Source: Pseudofabraea citricarpa
Lineage: Eukaryota; Ascomycota; Leotiomycetes; Helotiales; Dermateaceae
Assembly (NCBI GenBank): GCA_029641185.1
Contig: JAPWGK010000018.1
Location: 434,001-498,000, forward strand
Length of the DNA stretch: 64,000 nt
Direction: 5' to 3'
Shown: positions 1 through 9,264 of the stretch, piece after piece
How positions within the stretch are numbered: position 1 is the stretch's first letter
Layout: each line of letters starts with the position of its first letter
The notes under the pieces: model-generated
Database searches by the model: none
What the model was told of the DNA's origin: nothing
Seen by the model: the letters and a program-made list of their open reading frames with translations, nothing else
Made by a program: the position numbers and the translations under genes

Positions 1-1821
1 GGGATGCTCAATTCTTCCATGATAATGGCAACCTTCCTAAGGAACCATCATGTTAATACTTGGATTGCATGACAGAACAAATAATGCAACTGTACCATGG
101 ATTTGGGCCTACAGTTCAAAGTCAGTTTCCATGGTATAGAGAAATAAACAGATGTAGACTATAAACTTCATGTTGCATACCACTCGCTATTCACTTGAAG
201 AGCAACAACAAGGCTCTGCTCGCGTCTCTAGCGAGGGACTGAAGCTGCATATACCAGATGCAACAAGCGGTATGAAAGCCCAGAAAAACTAGGTAATGTG
301 ATAAGAAACCCAATTTTACGAACCTCCAACATGTCCATGTAGGGTAATAGGTTTGATGGAACTCATTTTGGCAGTTGATATTTCTTGGAATGGTGTGTAA
401 GTTGATGGATTTGGATGCAGTCTGGCAGTCAAGTGAACAAGGAGAATGGGGTTTTAAAGAATTCAGCGAAATCACCTATGTGGCATCACCCCTCGACGGT
501 GGGGATGTTGTCTCCAGTGCGGCTTCAGCCTCGGATCGCCGTGGGAGGGCCGTCATGGCATCATGCTCCCGAGAAGCACAAAGCGAAGGCGAGGGGCCAA
601 TCAAAGGACCCAAACGGTGACATATCGTCTGTGCTCGACAATAAATTCAATGGCGGCCATGCGAGGCTACCACGGTAGCTCCATCAAGGTTTCTGAATGA
701 TGAATTTGTCATCCATGCTTTGTAATAGAGATCTGAAGTCCAGCAAGTCCAAGCTGATGCTCTCGCTTCACAATTATTAAGCAGATGGGAATTGCCTCAT
801 GGCCGGTGCCGAAACCGCATGAATATGCCTTCGTTGAGCCGAGTGGGAGGCATTCTTTCGGCCGAGCCGTGACTTTCAGCCGTTTGACAAAATACGACGG
901 AACCGCCGAAAAAGTCCTTTCGGGAGCCTAACTCATACATATGTGCCTACTTCGTCCGGACAGCATTGTCCGAGTCCGGGAGACGAAAGAAGAAGAGTGT
1001 ATCTTATAATCTCAAAATTGGGGCGTCAAGTCCCTATGTTCGGGAAGAAGCTTGCTTTGAATTCGGATTGAGAGAAGTGGTAAGCCACCTGGATATATTC
1101 TGATAACATACAATGACTGACAACCTTCTCTAGGTGAAGCCAAATTTCCGACGTCAGATCAAGCTTCCCGAAGGTCAATAGTCCATTCCAGCTTCAACGT
1201 AGCAAACGTTTTTTGTTCCAATCCCATGCTCTGATATGTACCCAAGTCAATCCCGATAACCATCATTCTGTTACCGCTGAACAGGAATCATGAGTTGCTG
1301 TCGCTCGTTTACAGCCCTGACCTCGATTAGCGGCAATCTAATCCTTTAATAAGACTCGCCATACCGAGCATCGCCCCCGAGAATTCTCAATCTCTGGTCT
1401 TAGGAACACTGCATTGCACTCGTTCGTTGGATTTGTACAAGCCACCAGCTTTGACTCACTTAGATGGCCACAGTCAAAGATGTGCATGAGTTGATAGCAC
1501 ATTGTAATTAGGCAACTTGTGCTGGCACAAACTTCCTCTCCTTGCTCAGATGTTGTCCCTTGTCAGGTTCTCCTTTAGATAGATGGCGATTCAGAATTGA
1601 AGATATCTGCAGTAACTTGATGGCGTCTGATGATTCCCGGTCTGTTTTTGTACTCCATTGCAGAGTATAAGGGTGGCAGCTGTACAAATAGTAAGGCCCC
1701 TCTGAAGGGTTTGAAGAGCAAGGTAGCAAGCAGCATCTGGATCATTGGCAAAGCTGTTCATCGCTACAACTTAGCAGCAAACACGGTCTCCCGCAAGTAT
1801 GATTCAAATGAACTGTTCGAG
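1..1821. other. intergenic region, no supported gene
   Basis: Open frames here are all under 100 codons, overlap one another on both strands, and match no family I know. Splicing neighbouring frames did not give a plausible protein. Base composition is ordinary. It may hold the 3' region of RRG7 and the end of a gene outside the window. Confidence 0.5.
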
Positions 1822-2517
1822 TCACCCCTTCAGAACATCTCCTTTCAAAGTCAGAACCACTTCTCTGTCATTAGGGTCTCCCCCAGAATATTTCAGTCCA
1901 ACTCCTATTCCCTCTAAGCCTTCCTGCTCGGCCCTTCTATTCCAGAGCATCTGAAGAATCTTGCCATCAGAACCACAGAGCACATATCCCATCGGCCAAC
2001 GAGACCGGCCAATGGCTTCTCTGACACCCTTCGTTGCCGACTTTTGCGTGACAAGCAACCCGATAACTCCCACACCTCTCCAGCCTTGTGGGGCACCAAC
2101 AAAGGCTCCTTCGAGCTCTCTTGCTTGCGATGGGCCACTCTTGCGTGCAAGAGCCTTACACTGTACCAGGACCTTCAAAGGCTGGGCCAGGGATGAAACA
2201 GTCCAGGTACCAAGCAAATCGATACCGCAATCCGATTTTCCTCCAATGCGTTTGAGAGACATCCCGAGCCGTTCTAGACTTGTTTGAACTTTGTACTCAT
2301 AGTGTGTTCCTACATACGTGGTACTTTGGGGATCCAAGTCGTTGCGTGACGCGTACTCTAGGAAGCTAGGAAGATCATGGTGTCCTGAATTTGGAGATTC
2401 AGGGTATATCAGAATCTCGGACTGATCTGGTGCCTCAGTAGAGTAATGAAGTAATTGTGTTCGTCCTCTGGGACACAGAGCTCGTGATAACTGGCGTGTC
2501 GAGAGCATCAGGGGCAT
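1822..2517 (-). CDS. RRG7: RRG7-like mitochondrial protein, PD-(D/E)XK nuclease fold
   Basis: A single-exon frame of 231 aa. It resembles the fungal family 'required for respiratory growth protein 7', which is needed for mitochondrial function in yeast and has a restriction-endonuclease-like fold. The N-terminus (about residues 1-30) is rich in Arg, Ser and Leu with almost no acidic residues, as expected of a mitochondrial targeting peptide. The nuclease-like core follows: E74 in a YEY context, D100 in GIDLLG, and Q119-x-K121 in the strand VLVQCKA, which together give the E...D...QxK pattern of the fold. Enzymatic activity is inferred from the fold; the family's substrate is not known to me. 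The start at 2517 was chosen because the targeting-type sequence begins there; a second Met lies 3 codons later. It is divergent from MED21 with about 270 bp between the starts. Confidence 0.78.
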   Translation of the reverse strand: MPLMLSTRQLSRALCPRGRTQLLHYSTEAPDQSEILIYPESPNSGHHDLPSFLEYASRNDLDPQSTTYVGTHYEYKVQTSLERLGMSLKRIGGKSDCGIDLLGTWTVSSLAQPLKVLVQCKALARKSGPSQARELEGAFVGAPQGWRGVGVIGLLVTQKSATKGVREAIGRSRWPMGYVLCGSDGKILQMLWNRRAEQEGLEGIGVGLKYSGGDPNDREVVLTLKGDVLKG

Positions 2518-2791
2518 GAAATGTGTGTTTGTACTCTAAAGATCGATATACAAGCAACAGCCAATCTGCATCTGTTGTAATGCATAGGACAAACAGAAAA
2601 GGGAACAGGTATCATTAAAAGTAGAAAATTAAGTAAAGTGCTTGCTGGACAAGAAAGAAAGGTGTTAGTGGAAATTACTCCGAGGCTGATAGGCAATCGG
2701 TTGTGGCTTGCCTGATTGGCTCCCATCTGCACTTTCTTCGCCGCAAGGCTGAGGCAATCCCACCTAACCTACAACAAACACAATCATCGTC

Positions 2792-3312
2792 ATGGCGGAT
2801 CGATTGACACAACTTCAGGATGCTGTCGACCAGGCAAGTATGGTATTCGCACACGAAGATGTTTGACTGATGTAAGACAGCTGGCACACCAATTTGTGGC
2901 CTCGTTATGGTACGTCCACAAGCACCACGACCTTCAAACATTGAGCGCGACGGACAAAATCCACGAGGACAAGAAAGAGAACGAGGTGCCGGAGCAGGAT
3001 AAGCGTTAGTTAATTGCTCTGTTTTAATGCTGTCGGCTTACATTTCTGTCAGTTGAACCATACCCGGAAGCAGATTTCAAGGCTGGCCAGAAAGAATTGG
3101 CGCACGACCTCATTATCAAAGAGCAGCAAATCGAGTACCTCATCTCAGTCTTACCAGGGTTGGAGAACAGTGAGAAAGACCAGGAACAAACGATACGTCA
3201 GCTTGAGGAAGAGCTTAAGGAGGCGGAGGCACAGCGAAAGGAGGCTGTCAAGGAGAAAGAACTTGTGCTGGCCAAGCTGGAGAACGTGATTCGAAGCGTA
3301 AAGCGGCCGTGA
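2792..3312 (+). CDS. MED21: Mediator complex subunit 21 (MED21/SRB7)
   Basis: Small Mediator subunit of the middle module, which bridges transcription factors and RNA polymerase II in the nucleus. Exons are 2792-2833, 2881-3004 and 3053-3312, giving 141 aa, close to the family length. The N-terminus [19 protein letters not shown] and the central stretch [18 protein letters not shown] are the family's hallmark segments. The remainder is a long helix rich in Glu and Lys that would form a coiled coil, in the family with MED7. The first intron (2834-2880) starts with GCAAGT and ends with CAG. A GT donor 9 nt downstream would also keep the frame but would insert Ala-Ser-Met into the conserved helix and leave a 38-nt intron, so the GC-AG reading is preferred. 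The second intron is a normal GT-AG intron of 48 nt. Confidence 0.9.
2834..2880 (+). other. GC-AG intron 1 of MED21
   Basis: 47 nt with a 5' GCAAGT donor, a branch-like CTGAT about 12 nt before the end, and a CAG acceptor. Splicing here joins codon 14 (Gln) to Leu and restores the conserved MED21 helix. GC-AG introns are a known minor class, and the strong AAGT following GC is typical of them. Confidence 0.75.
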
Positions 3313-3550
3313 ACATGCAAGTGGAATGCACGGGGGAAAACATGGAGTTTGGGATACCCAGCGGCGTAATAGAGCTTGCTTTTCGCAACATATGTTCTGG
3401 GAATTAGGGTGACGTGGATAATATACTCGATGATCTTGTATTATCTATTGTGTCTGTCGAGAGTTCTTGTCTACTGTCTATCATGCAGGTGCATTCATTC
3501 TATGGACGCCATATGCAGACTTACCATCCAAATCCCATGTCTTTCTTGTT

Positions 3551-4391
3551 CTAAGAGGTTTTGAAGAACTGAGGGAACAATGTTCTTAACTCTTCCAGGC
3601 TCCGAACTTGGTTCCTGCAAGGCTTCTCGGTTGGCAAAGGTTCACCCTCTTCAACGATATGCGTTGTGGTCCAGCCGCGCTGCTCTGCCGCTTTACAATT
3701 TAACGAAGAGTCATCTTTTGATCGTCAGCCATGGTTCCACCTGGGCATAATCATGACCTACCAACAAAGTAGCAGTTTGCATTGTCTTCGATTCCTGCTT
3801 CCTTCATAGCCTTTTCGAACATCTTCTCATGAGGTTTGCAAAGCATGGGTGTTGCTGCATAGTCACAGAACGTGATGCCCTCAAAGAGATCATCGATGCC
3901 TAGAAGTCGAACTACTCGTTCTCCGTGGGTGAGGTAGGCATTGGTAAAGAGCCAAAGTTTGACTTTGGACTTGTCAATGTCCTCAAGCAGTTTTCGGAGC
4001 TTGAGGTCAGGTTCTAGGATCTTGTCCATGGGTAGTGCATCGTCGACTTGACGATTGTACTCAAGGGGATCAATCTTGTGATGGCGAACCAGGCCCTCAA
4101 TGGCCAAGCCGTAGGTTCGGTAGTAGTCCATGTGAAGCTTGTATGCATCTGCCTTGCTGAGCTCTAGATGGGTCATGAAGTATTGGTCGATGAGGACGGT
4201 CATATAATCATGCACATTCTTGCCTAAGGTGTGCACTGTCAGATCTACATGTGCCATCCATAGTGCACGACCTACTCTTGGGATAGAGACTGCAAGGCGT
4301 GAGAGATTAGCTTGGGGGTTCTGCAGTAATGCCTCACTCATCCCACTCACCAATTGTCTATGTCGAAGAAGAACACAGGCCGGGCCGCCAT
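3551..4391 (-). CDS. SDT1: pyrimidine 5'-nucleotidase, HAD family (SDT1-type)
   Basis: A haloacid-dehalogenase-superfamily hydrolase of 226 aa that dephosphorylates pyrimidine nucleotides (UMP, CMP and analogues) in the cytosol or nucleus. Exons on the minus strand are 4351-4391, 4276-4289, 3762-4223 and 3551-3714. HAD motif I is FFFDIDNCLYP, with the nucleophile Asp in DxD, and is split across exons 1 and 2. Motif II is the LWLFTNA segment. The Lys of motif III is in CKPHEK. Motif IV, YFVDDS, spans the third intron. The cap-domain helices carry the SDT1-type sequence (VHDYMTVLIDQYFM, YRTYGLAIEGL). Exon 2 is only 14 nt and is needed to complete CLYPKS. The protein ends in FFKTS. Start: the ATG immediately before the motif I strand (MAARPVFFFD). 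Nothing appears to be missing. Confidence 0.87.
4276..4289 (-). other. 14-nt microexon of the SDT1-type gene
   Basis: Flanked by a TGCAG acceptor upstream and a GTAGGT donor downstream on the minus strand. It encodes the end of the Cys codon, then Leu-Tyr-Pro-Lys and the first base of Ser, completing HAD motif I (DIDNCLYPKS). Skipping it would shift the frame. Confidence 0.8.
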
Positions 4392-4503
4392 GATGGAGGG
4401 GTTCGAGGCTCGAGAACAAGTGCTTCTATAGCAGAGGCCTAGCGGCTTCTGGAACTGGAGTCTAGCAAGTCTTCTTGATTGCGAGAGCATAGAGATACAA
4501 ATT

Positions 4504-4533
4504 CCAGTCCAGTCCAGTCCAGTCCAGTCCAGT
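4504..4533. repeat. (CCAGT)6 microsatellite
   Basis: Six perfect copies of a 5-bp unit upstream of the SDT1-type gene. Confidence 0.95.
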
Positions 4534-4577
4534 ACCACTCACTAATAATGACTCGATGGGTGGTACCGGCTGCGGTG

Positions 4578-4580
<3 letters not shown>

Positions 4581-4613
<33 letters not shown>
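4581..4613. repeat. (CAG)11 trinucleotide repeat
   Basis: Eleven perfect CAG units in the divergent spacer between the SDT1-type gene and the gene at 4919. It is not in a coding frame I can support. Confidence 0.95.
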
Positions 4614-4617
<4 letters not shown>

Positions 4618-4870
4618 GACCACCAATGAGGGCTAGCCAGCCGAGCGAGGTGTTCTAGCGTCTTGGGCTGCAGACGTCCGGGCGCAATAATACTTCAGTA
4701 AAAATACCTCCATCTATCTCTCCCGTCTGTCTCTGTCCTCTGTCCTCTGCACAACCCCAACATTGTTTTCCATCAGCCATCACAACTGCCCTCTCCAGCC
4801 ATCGCGCTTTTTGCCCCGTCCTCTCTTTTGCCTTTTCTTCCTCTGTAGCATCAATAGCCTCCAGACTTGC

Positions 4871-4898
4871 AGTTTGCAGTTTGCAGTTTGCAGTTTGC
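4871..4898 (+). repeat. (AGTTTGC)4 heptamer repeat in the 5' leader
   Basis: Four perfect copies ending 20 bp before the ATG at 4919. A frame stays open through it from 4763, but its predicted peptide is Cys- and Leu-rich and repetitive, so I treat it as untranslated leader. A pyrimidine-rich tract at about 4715-4752 lies just upstream, as is common in fungal promoters. Confidence 0.85.
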
Positions 4899-4918
4899 TT
4901 GACGTTGTGCATTGTGCA

Positions 4919-7594
4919 ATGGCCCAAGGGGCTGTTGCTTTTCCTCCTGTCCATGTAGCTGCCCTGACCGCAGAAGAGCTGCATGAGGTTGGAGAATGTC
5001 AAAAGATCTGCGCACTGCGCGATGCTGTCTTTGCTGGAACTCATCCCCGTATCAAATTGCCTGCTCATCTGGTCAATGGGAGCAAGTTTACTAGTGCAGG
5101 TCGCAATGGATCATCTTCAGGTACTCCCATCTCAACAGCCGCTGGGCATCCGACCGCTGGCGGATCCTATGACGGATCCTCGTCGCCATACAACAGACCA
5201 TCGAACAACTCGATAGGTCCGCACGCGTCGCTACCCAGCAAGCCTACACAGCCCGAAATCGATCCTATCTTTCTAGAGAAGGCCGATGTTGTCCATAAAG
5301 CAGAGATACGGTTACGGAGGGAGGCTCTAGAACGCGCATTGCAGGAGCAGATCCAGCAGCAACGCTTTGCCCAGAAGGCTTCGTTGCAGACTGCTGATTC
5401 CTTGCCCAACTTTGATCTTACAGAGGTTTTGTCAAAGGCTCTTGCTATAGTGCACCCTTCCGCAGCTGTAGAAGCTGCGCCTTCAGTGGGTGCTGCAAGT
5501 GATTCTTTTGATGACAATACGTTTTATTCAAGTCAACATGATACCCCAGATCTGTCTAGTCCATCGCAAGGCCAAAAAGAGACTGGTGATTCTCAGTCAA
5601 GTGCGATAATAGCTGATGAAAATCCAGCTGACACTTATTCTACTCAAATCCACGTTCGTGACCGAGAAAAAGGCACCAGTGGTGCTTCGCTATCCAATGA
5701 CAATTATTTAGCAGCAGCACAGCAACAGCAGCCTCAATTTGCACCTTCCCAACATCCCTCCGGGCACCGTCTTGCTAAAGGCGCAACTGCCCTCGGTGCT
5801 TCGCAACAAGCTCCACCTAACATCAATACCTTTGACACAATGGAGTCGACTTCTAAAGTAGGCGCTACATCTTCTGCATCTTCTGCATCTGCAAATCATA
5901 CTGAGCAAGAGATCGTCCAGAACACCACTACAGAACTACTTAAACATGCATTCGGCAACGATCCCACCAGTCCTCTTACCCTCATCCGCGCTCATGATCT
6001 GTCTCCTGTCGCCCCTCAGCCAGCTCGTGTTTCTCCTCTGGCTCTCGCGAGAGAACCGCCGGTAATTCAACAGCTTCACGCAGATGAGCCCCCTCCAGCA
6101 CAAGTGGCTGCTCTGCGTGAGAAGGCTTCTGAGAATTCCAGCACAGATAGCTCACCAAAGGGCACAAAGCACACCGAGAAGAGAAAGAAGAAAGATAAAA
6201 AGAACAAGCGCAAATCCGGCGCCAAGGACACTATCAATACTCCAGAATCGCCAGTCGTCAAAGCAGAACCGCGATCGCCTTCGCCTTTCGGCGTAGCTCC
6301 TCTACCTCGACCGCTCAAGAGGCAGAGAGTTGCACCTTTTGGAACAGAGCTGAATTATGACGACTCCAGGTACAATCAAGGACCTGAGCCCCAGTCAGAT
6401 CAGCCACGTGTCACACAGTATATTGAGCACCGAGACCCGCCTACTTATGAACGTTATGAAGACACTCGCCGGCCTGCGGTTCGTGCTGTGGAGCGTGTAG
6501 AGAGGGAAGAGAGAGAATTTCGACGTGTCAGTGATGGTCAGTATGTTCGACGTGCTTCACCGGGTGCTTATGATCCATATGCTGCCGAAGTTCGACCCAG
6601 ATCTGTGTCCCATGCGATCTTGGAACGCCGAAGCAACGAAGTACCCAAGTACTACAGAGATTTGCCTCCTCGTGCCAGTGTACGTCCTGATGCTGATCGA
6701 GATCGATCGCGCTCTCCGATTATGCGCGAACGAGTGTCGCCAGCTCCTATGGGACCTCCTCGCCAGCCAGTACGAATTGTGGTTGACGAGTATGGGCGCG
6801 AGTATATTGACCCCACACCTATTCGACAATCCATGGCACCACCGGCTCGACGAGAGGTCGTTTATGAGCGTGCTCCCATTCGAGCAGTGTCGGGACGAGC
6901 CCCAGTTGAAACTTTTGAGGAGGATGGTGTATTGTACCGAAGAGCATCGCCACATCTTGCCCCCCGAAGAGTTGTAACACAACCAGAATACGTCGATGCA
7001 GAATATCGCCAATATCGTCAGCGAGAATACTCCGTTAGACCAACAACTATGGCACCACCGGGAGAGGATTACGTCCGCCAGCGAGAATACTCTGTCCGCC
7101 CAACAACCATGGCCCCGCCAGGAGAGGAGTACGTTAGACCAAGGGAGTATTCCGCCCGACCAGCGGCAATGGCACCACCTGGGGACGAGTACATTCAGAT
7201 AAGGGGACCTGCTCTACGACGCGAAGTTAGCCACTTTGAGGAGGCACCACGGGAGTACATTAGAGCTCCGAGTGTCCGTCCAGAGCCCATTCGCTACGAA
7301 CTTCCACGAGAGTATGTAGGCCGATTACAAAGTGTTCGGCCTGAGGTTCCGGGGCGTGAATACACGGGAAGCGTGAGACCGGAGGCTCGCCGAGAATACG
7401 TTATTCCACAGTCACAACGGGAATACAGTGTCCGGCCCATGGAAGCACCGAGGAGAGAATATGTACCAGTGGAAGCTGACCCGTATTATGAAGGACCAAG
7501 TCGGAGAGTCGGAGAAGTAGCATATGTCGAGAGACCACAGGAAGCTGTTGAAGTAGCCTATACTGAAGACGGTCGAAGAGCAGTCTACCGATAA
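4919..7594 (+). CDS. large low-complexity protein with C-terminal tandem 20-residue repeats, function unknown
   Basis: A single-exon frame of 891 aa from the ATG at 4919. The frame opens at 4763, but the start at 4919 avoids a repeat-encoded leader. I do not recognise the family. Residues about 1-60 are compact. A charged helix (EIRLRREALERALQEQIQQQ) lies near residues 120-145. A long Ser/Thr/Gln/Pro-rich disordered stretch follows. A strongly basic segment near residues 418-435 (EKRKKKDKKNKRK) would serve as a nuclear localisation signal. The C-terminal third is rich in Arg, Tyr, Glu and Pro and holds three near-identical 20-residue repeats (residues 701-720, 721-740, 741-760) of the type REYSVRPTTMAPPGE-YVR, with looser REY-x-RP motifs before and after. 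Composition suggests a nuclear, intrinsically disordered protein, possibly RNA- or chromatin-associated; this is inference. It is divergent from the SDT1-type gene. Confidence 0.8.
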   Translation: MAQGAVAFPPVHVAALTAEELHEVGECQKICALRDAVFAGTHPRIKLPAHLVNGSKFTSAGRNGSSSGTPISTAAGHPTAGGSYDGSSSPYNRPSNNSIGPHASLPSKPTQPEIDPIFLEKADVVHKAEIRLRREALERALQEQIQQQRFAQKASLQTADSLPNFDLTEVLSKALAIVHPSAAVEAAPSVGAASDSFDDNTFYSSQHDTPDLSSPSQGQKETGDSQSSAIIADENPADTYSTQIHVRDREKGTSGASLSNDNYLAAAQQQQPQFAPSQHPSGHRLAKGATALGASQQAPPNINTFDTMESTSKVGATSSASSASANHTEQEIVQNTTTELLKHAFGNDPTSPLTLIRAHDLSPVAPQPARVSPLALAREPPVIQQLHADEPPPAQVAALREKASENSSTDSSPKGTKHTEKRKKKDKKNKRKSGAKDTINTPESPVVKAEPRSPSPFGVAPLPRPLKRQRVAPFGTELNYDDSRYNQGPEPQSDQPRVTQYIEHRDPPTYERYEDTRRPAVRAVERVEREEREFRRVSDGQYVRRASPGAYDPYAAEVRPRSVSHAILERRSNEVPKYYRDLPPRASVRPDADRDRSRSPIMRERVSPAPMGPPRQPVRIVVDEYGREYIDPTPIRQSMAPPARREVVYERAPIRAVSGRAPVETFEEDGVLYRRASPHLAPRRVVTQPEYVDAEYRQYRQREYSVRPTTMAPPGEDYVRQREYSVRPTTMAPPGEEYVRPREYSARPAAMAPPGDEYIQIRGPALRREVSHFEEAPREYIRAPSVRPEPIRYELPREYVGRLQSVRPEVPGREYTGSVRPEARREYVIPQSQREYSVRPMEAPRREYVPVEADPYYEGPSRRVGEVAYVERPQEAVEVAYTEDGRRAVYR
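7019..7198 (+). repeat. three in-frame 60-bp tandem repeats
   Basis: Units at 7019-7078, 7079-7138 and 7139-7198 lie within the coding sequence at 4919-7594. The first two encode the same 20 residues apart from an Asp/Glu change. The third is more diverged (ARPAA, DEYIQ). Differences at the DNA level are largely at third codon positions. Confidence 0.9.
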
Positions 7595-8981
7595 TAAAGT
7601 TGGCTCGGTAGTGGAAAAGGGAAACCCTGTATTTGATTGTATAGTATAGCTGGCTTTGTTGGAATAGCTTCACATCACGCATGAGTCAAGGAGGAGATGG
7701 ATTGTCGCTGGTCAATTATCGCATGGCGATGGAGTTTATGATTCATAACGAGTGTAAATATGTACAGTTTAATACTGCAAGAGCACACAAGTGTTTCTGC
7801 CTACAAGAAAATAATGTCACAGCACCAAAAAAAGAATTGCGGGTATTCAATATTAATGTCCGGAGGTGGTGAAGTCATCGTACACAATCATGGTACGGGC
7901 CCGGGGCGCTTTCAGGACGATCCGTGCCCTGCTGGCTCGATTGAAGTCTTGGCCGCCCCGACCAAAGGCACAGATCATGGAGAGATCAGGTGCTGCTAAA
8001 CAGAGGACCTGAAGGCCAAAGGATGCATCGCCAAATCATCAAGCAGCTCCCGGGCACCCGAGTCGTTTCTCGTCCTTGGCCGTCTGTGACTCGGAGGTAA
8101 AAAGTCTCAAGTTCACAGTTCTCCAGATTGCCAAAGCTCTAAAGTGAGTGAGGCTAAAACATCCTGAGCGTTTTAGTGTTCCTCTAGTCTGGCTGACGGC
8201 TAGACTTGACTTAGCTCATGGAGACGCAGGCTGTGCTCGGCATGGCCTGCTAAAAACAGAGCTGCCCCTTCTTCAGCTGAACAGATGGGCTTTTACCTCG
8301 TAGGCCAGTGACTTTGCCATAGGGTGCCAGAATAGGGTGCCAGACCAGATCAGGACAACATGTGCAGTACCCTTCTTCCTCTGCTTTCCCATCATCCAGT
8401 TGGGCCAACAAAACCACACAAGCTTCTCTGGTCGGCAGACTAGCATGTGGCCGGCCCCAAAGTCAGCGTGTCAATGTCGAGGGTCTCATCGTCATATCTG
8501 ACTGTTTTCCGCTTCGCTTATAGCTCCCAAACTTAGAGCCGTCCTCATGCATGTGCAATCTTTTCTGTATTTTACATTCCAGTTCGAGGAGGTGAATAAT
8601 GTGCAGGCAAGCTCGGGACTGTCGGTTCTCAGCATACATACTTTCAACCAGACCCTGACGACCACAAGCACGGCAAGGTGGGAGCAGGTATTTGTACTGT
8701 ACTGTACGGGGAGGCAGGCCCACCAGTGCTCGAGACTTGATCAGGTCCGTCATTGGTGAACTGGGCCGGGCATCCATGGGCGTTACAGCAACTGTACAGA
8801 CGTGGCTGTGGTGAGTGTGAGTGGGTGAATGGATGAAGCGGCGGGAAGCAGGAAGACTCGCCAACCTTGTTATTGTCATTTCTCCCCCAATCTTTCGGCC
8901 TCAGTAGTACGAGCGGAGCTGTGGTTCCCATCATTGAACATCTCGTCATCATCATGATTCCTGCTCCTGCTCCTGCTCCTG

Positions 8982-9016
<35 letters not shown>

Positions 9017-9264
9017 GCTCCTCCACAGCCAGTGCACCCATGTGGATCGCATCGTATCGTTGGTTGCTCTTCTTACATCAGCGACTGAGTTCTCTTCCAA
9101 ACATTCGGGCGGGTGCAGCCAATGAAGCGACGACGGCCCTTGTTTCGTGGGACGGGGTGGTGCAACACTCAGAGCCCTTCGACCGTTTTGAGGATGACAA
9201 GGGCTTCAGCGACCCGCACAGCGAATGGCATACCTCGTAGCAGGCCAAATAGCTCCAAATGCAA
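7595..9264. other. intergenic region
   Basis: No gene supported. Only short overlapping frames of biased composition occur. It includes the 3' region of the gene ending at 7594 and a compound minisatellite at 8959-9016. Confidence 0.6.
8959..9016. repeat. compound (TCCTGC)n/(TGGTTC)n minisatellite
   Basis: Four perfect TCCTGC units followed directly by more than five TGGTTC units, giving adjacent Pro-Ala-like and Gly-Ser-like frames. I take these as by-products and not as coding. Confidence 0.9.

Noticed and set aside
690..735. Possible C/D-box snoRNA (TGATGAA and CTGA motifs)
   Set aside because: The boxes are common short words, no terminal stem or rRNA-complementary guide was seen.
4763..4918. 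N-terminal extension (52 residues) of the repeat-bearing protein
   Set aside because: It is encoded by a heptamer repeat and pyrimidine-rich leader and has no resemblance to a targeting peptide with a cleavage site; the ATG at 4919 is followed by ordinary protein sequence.
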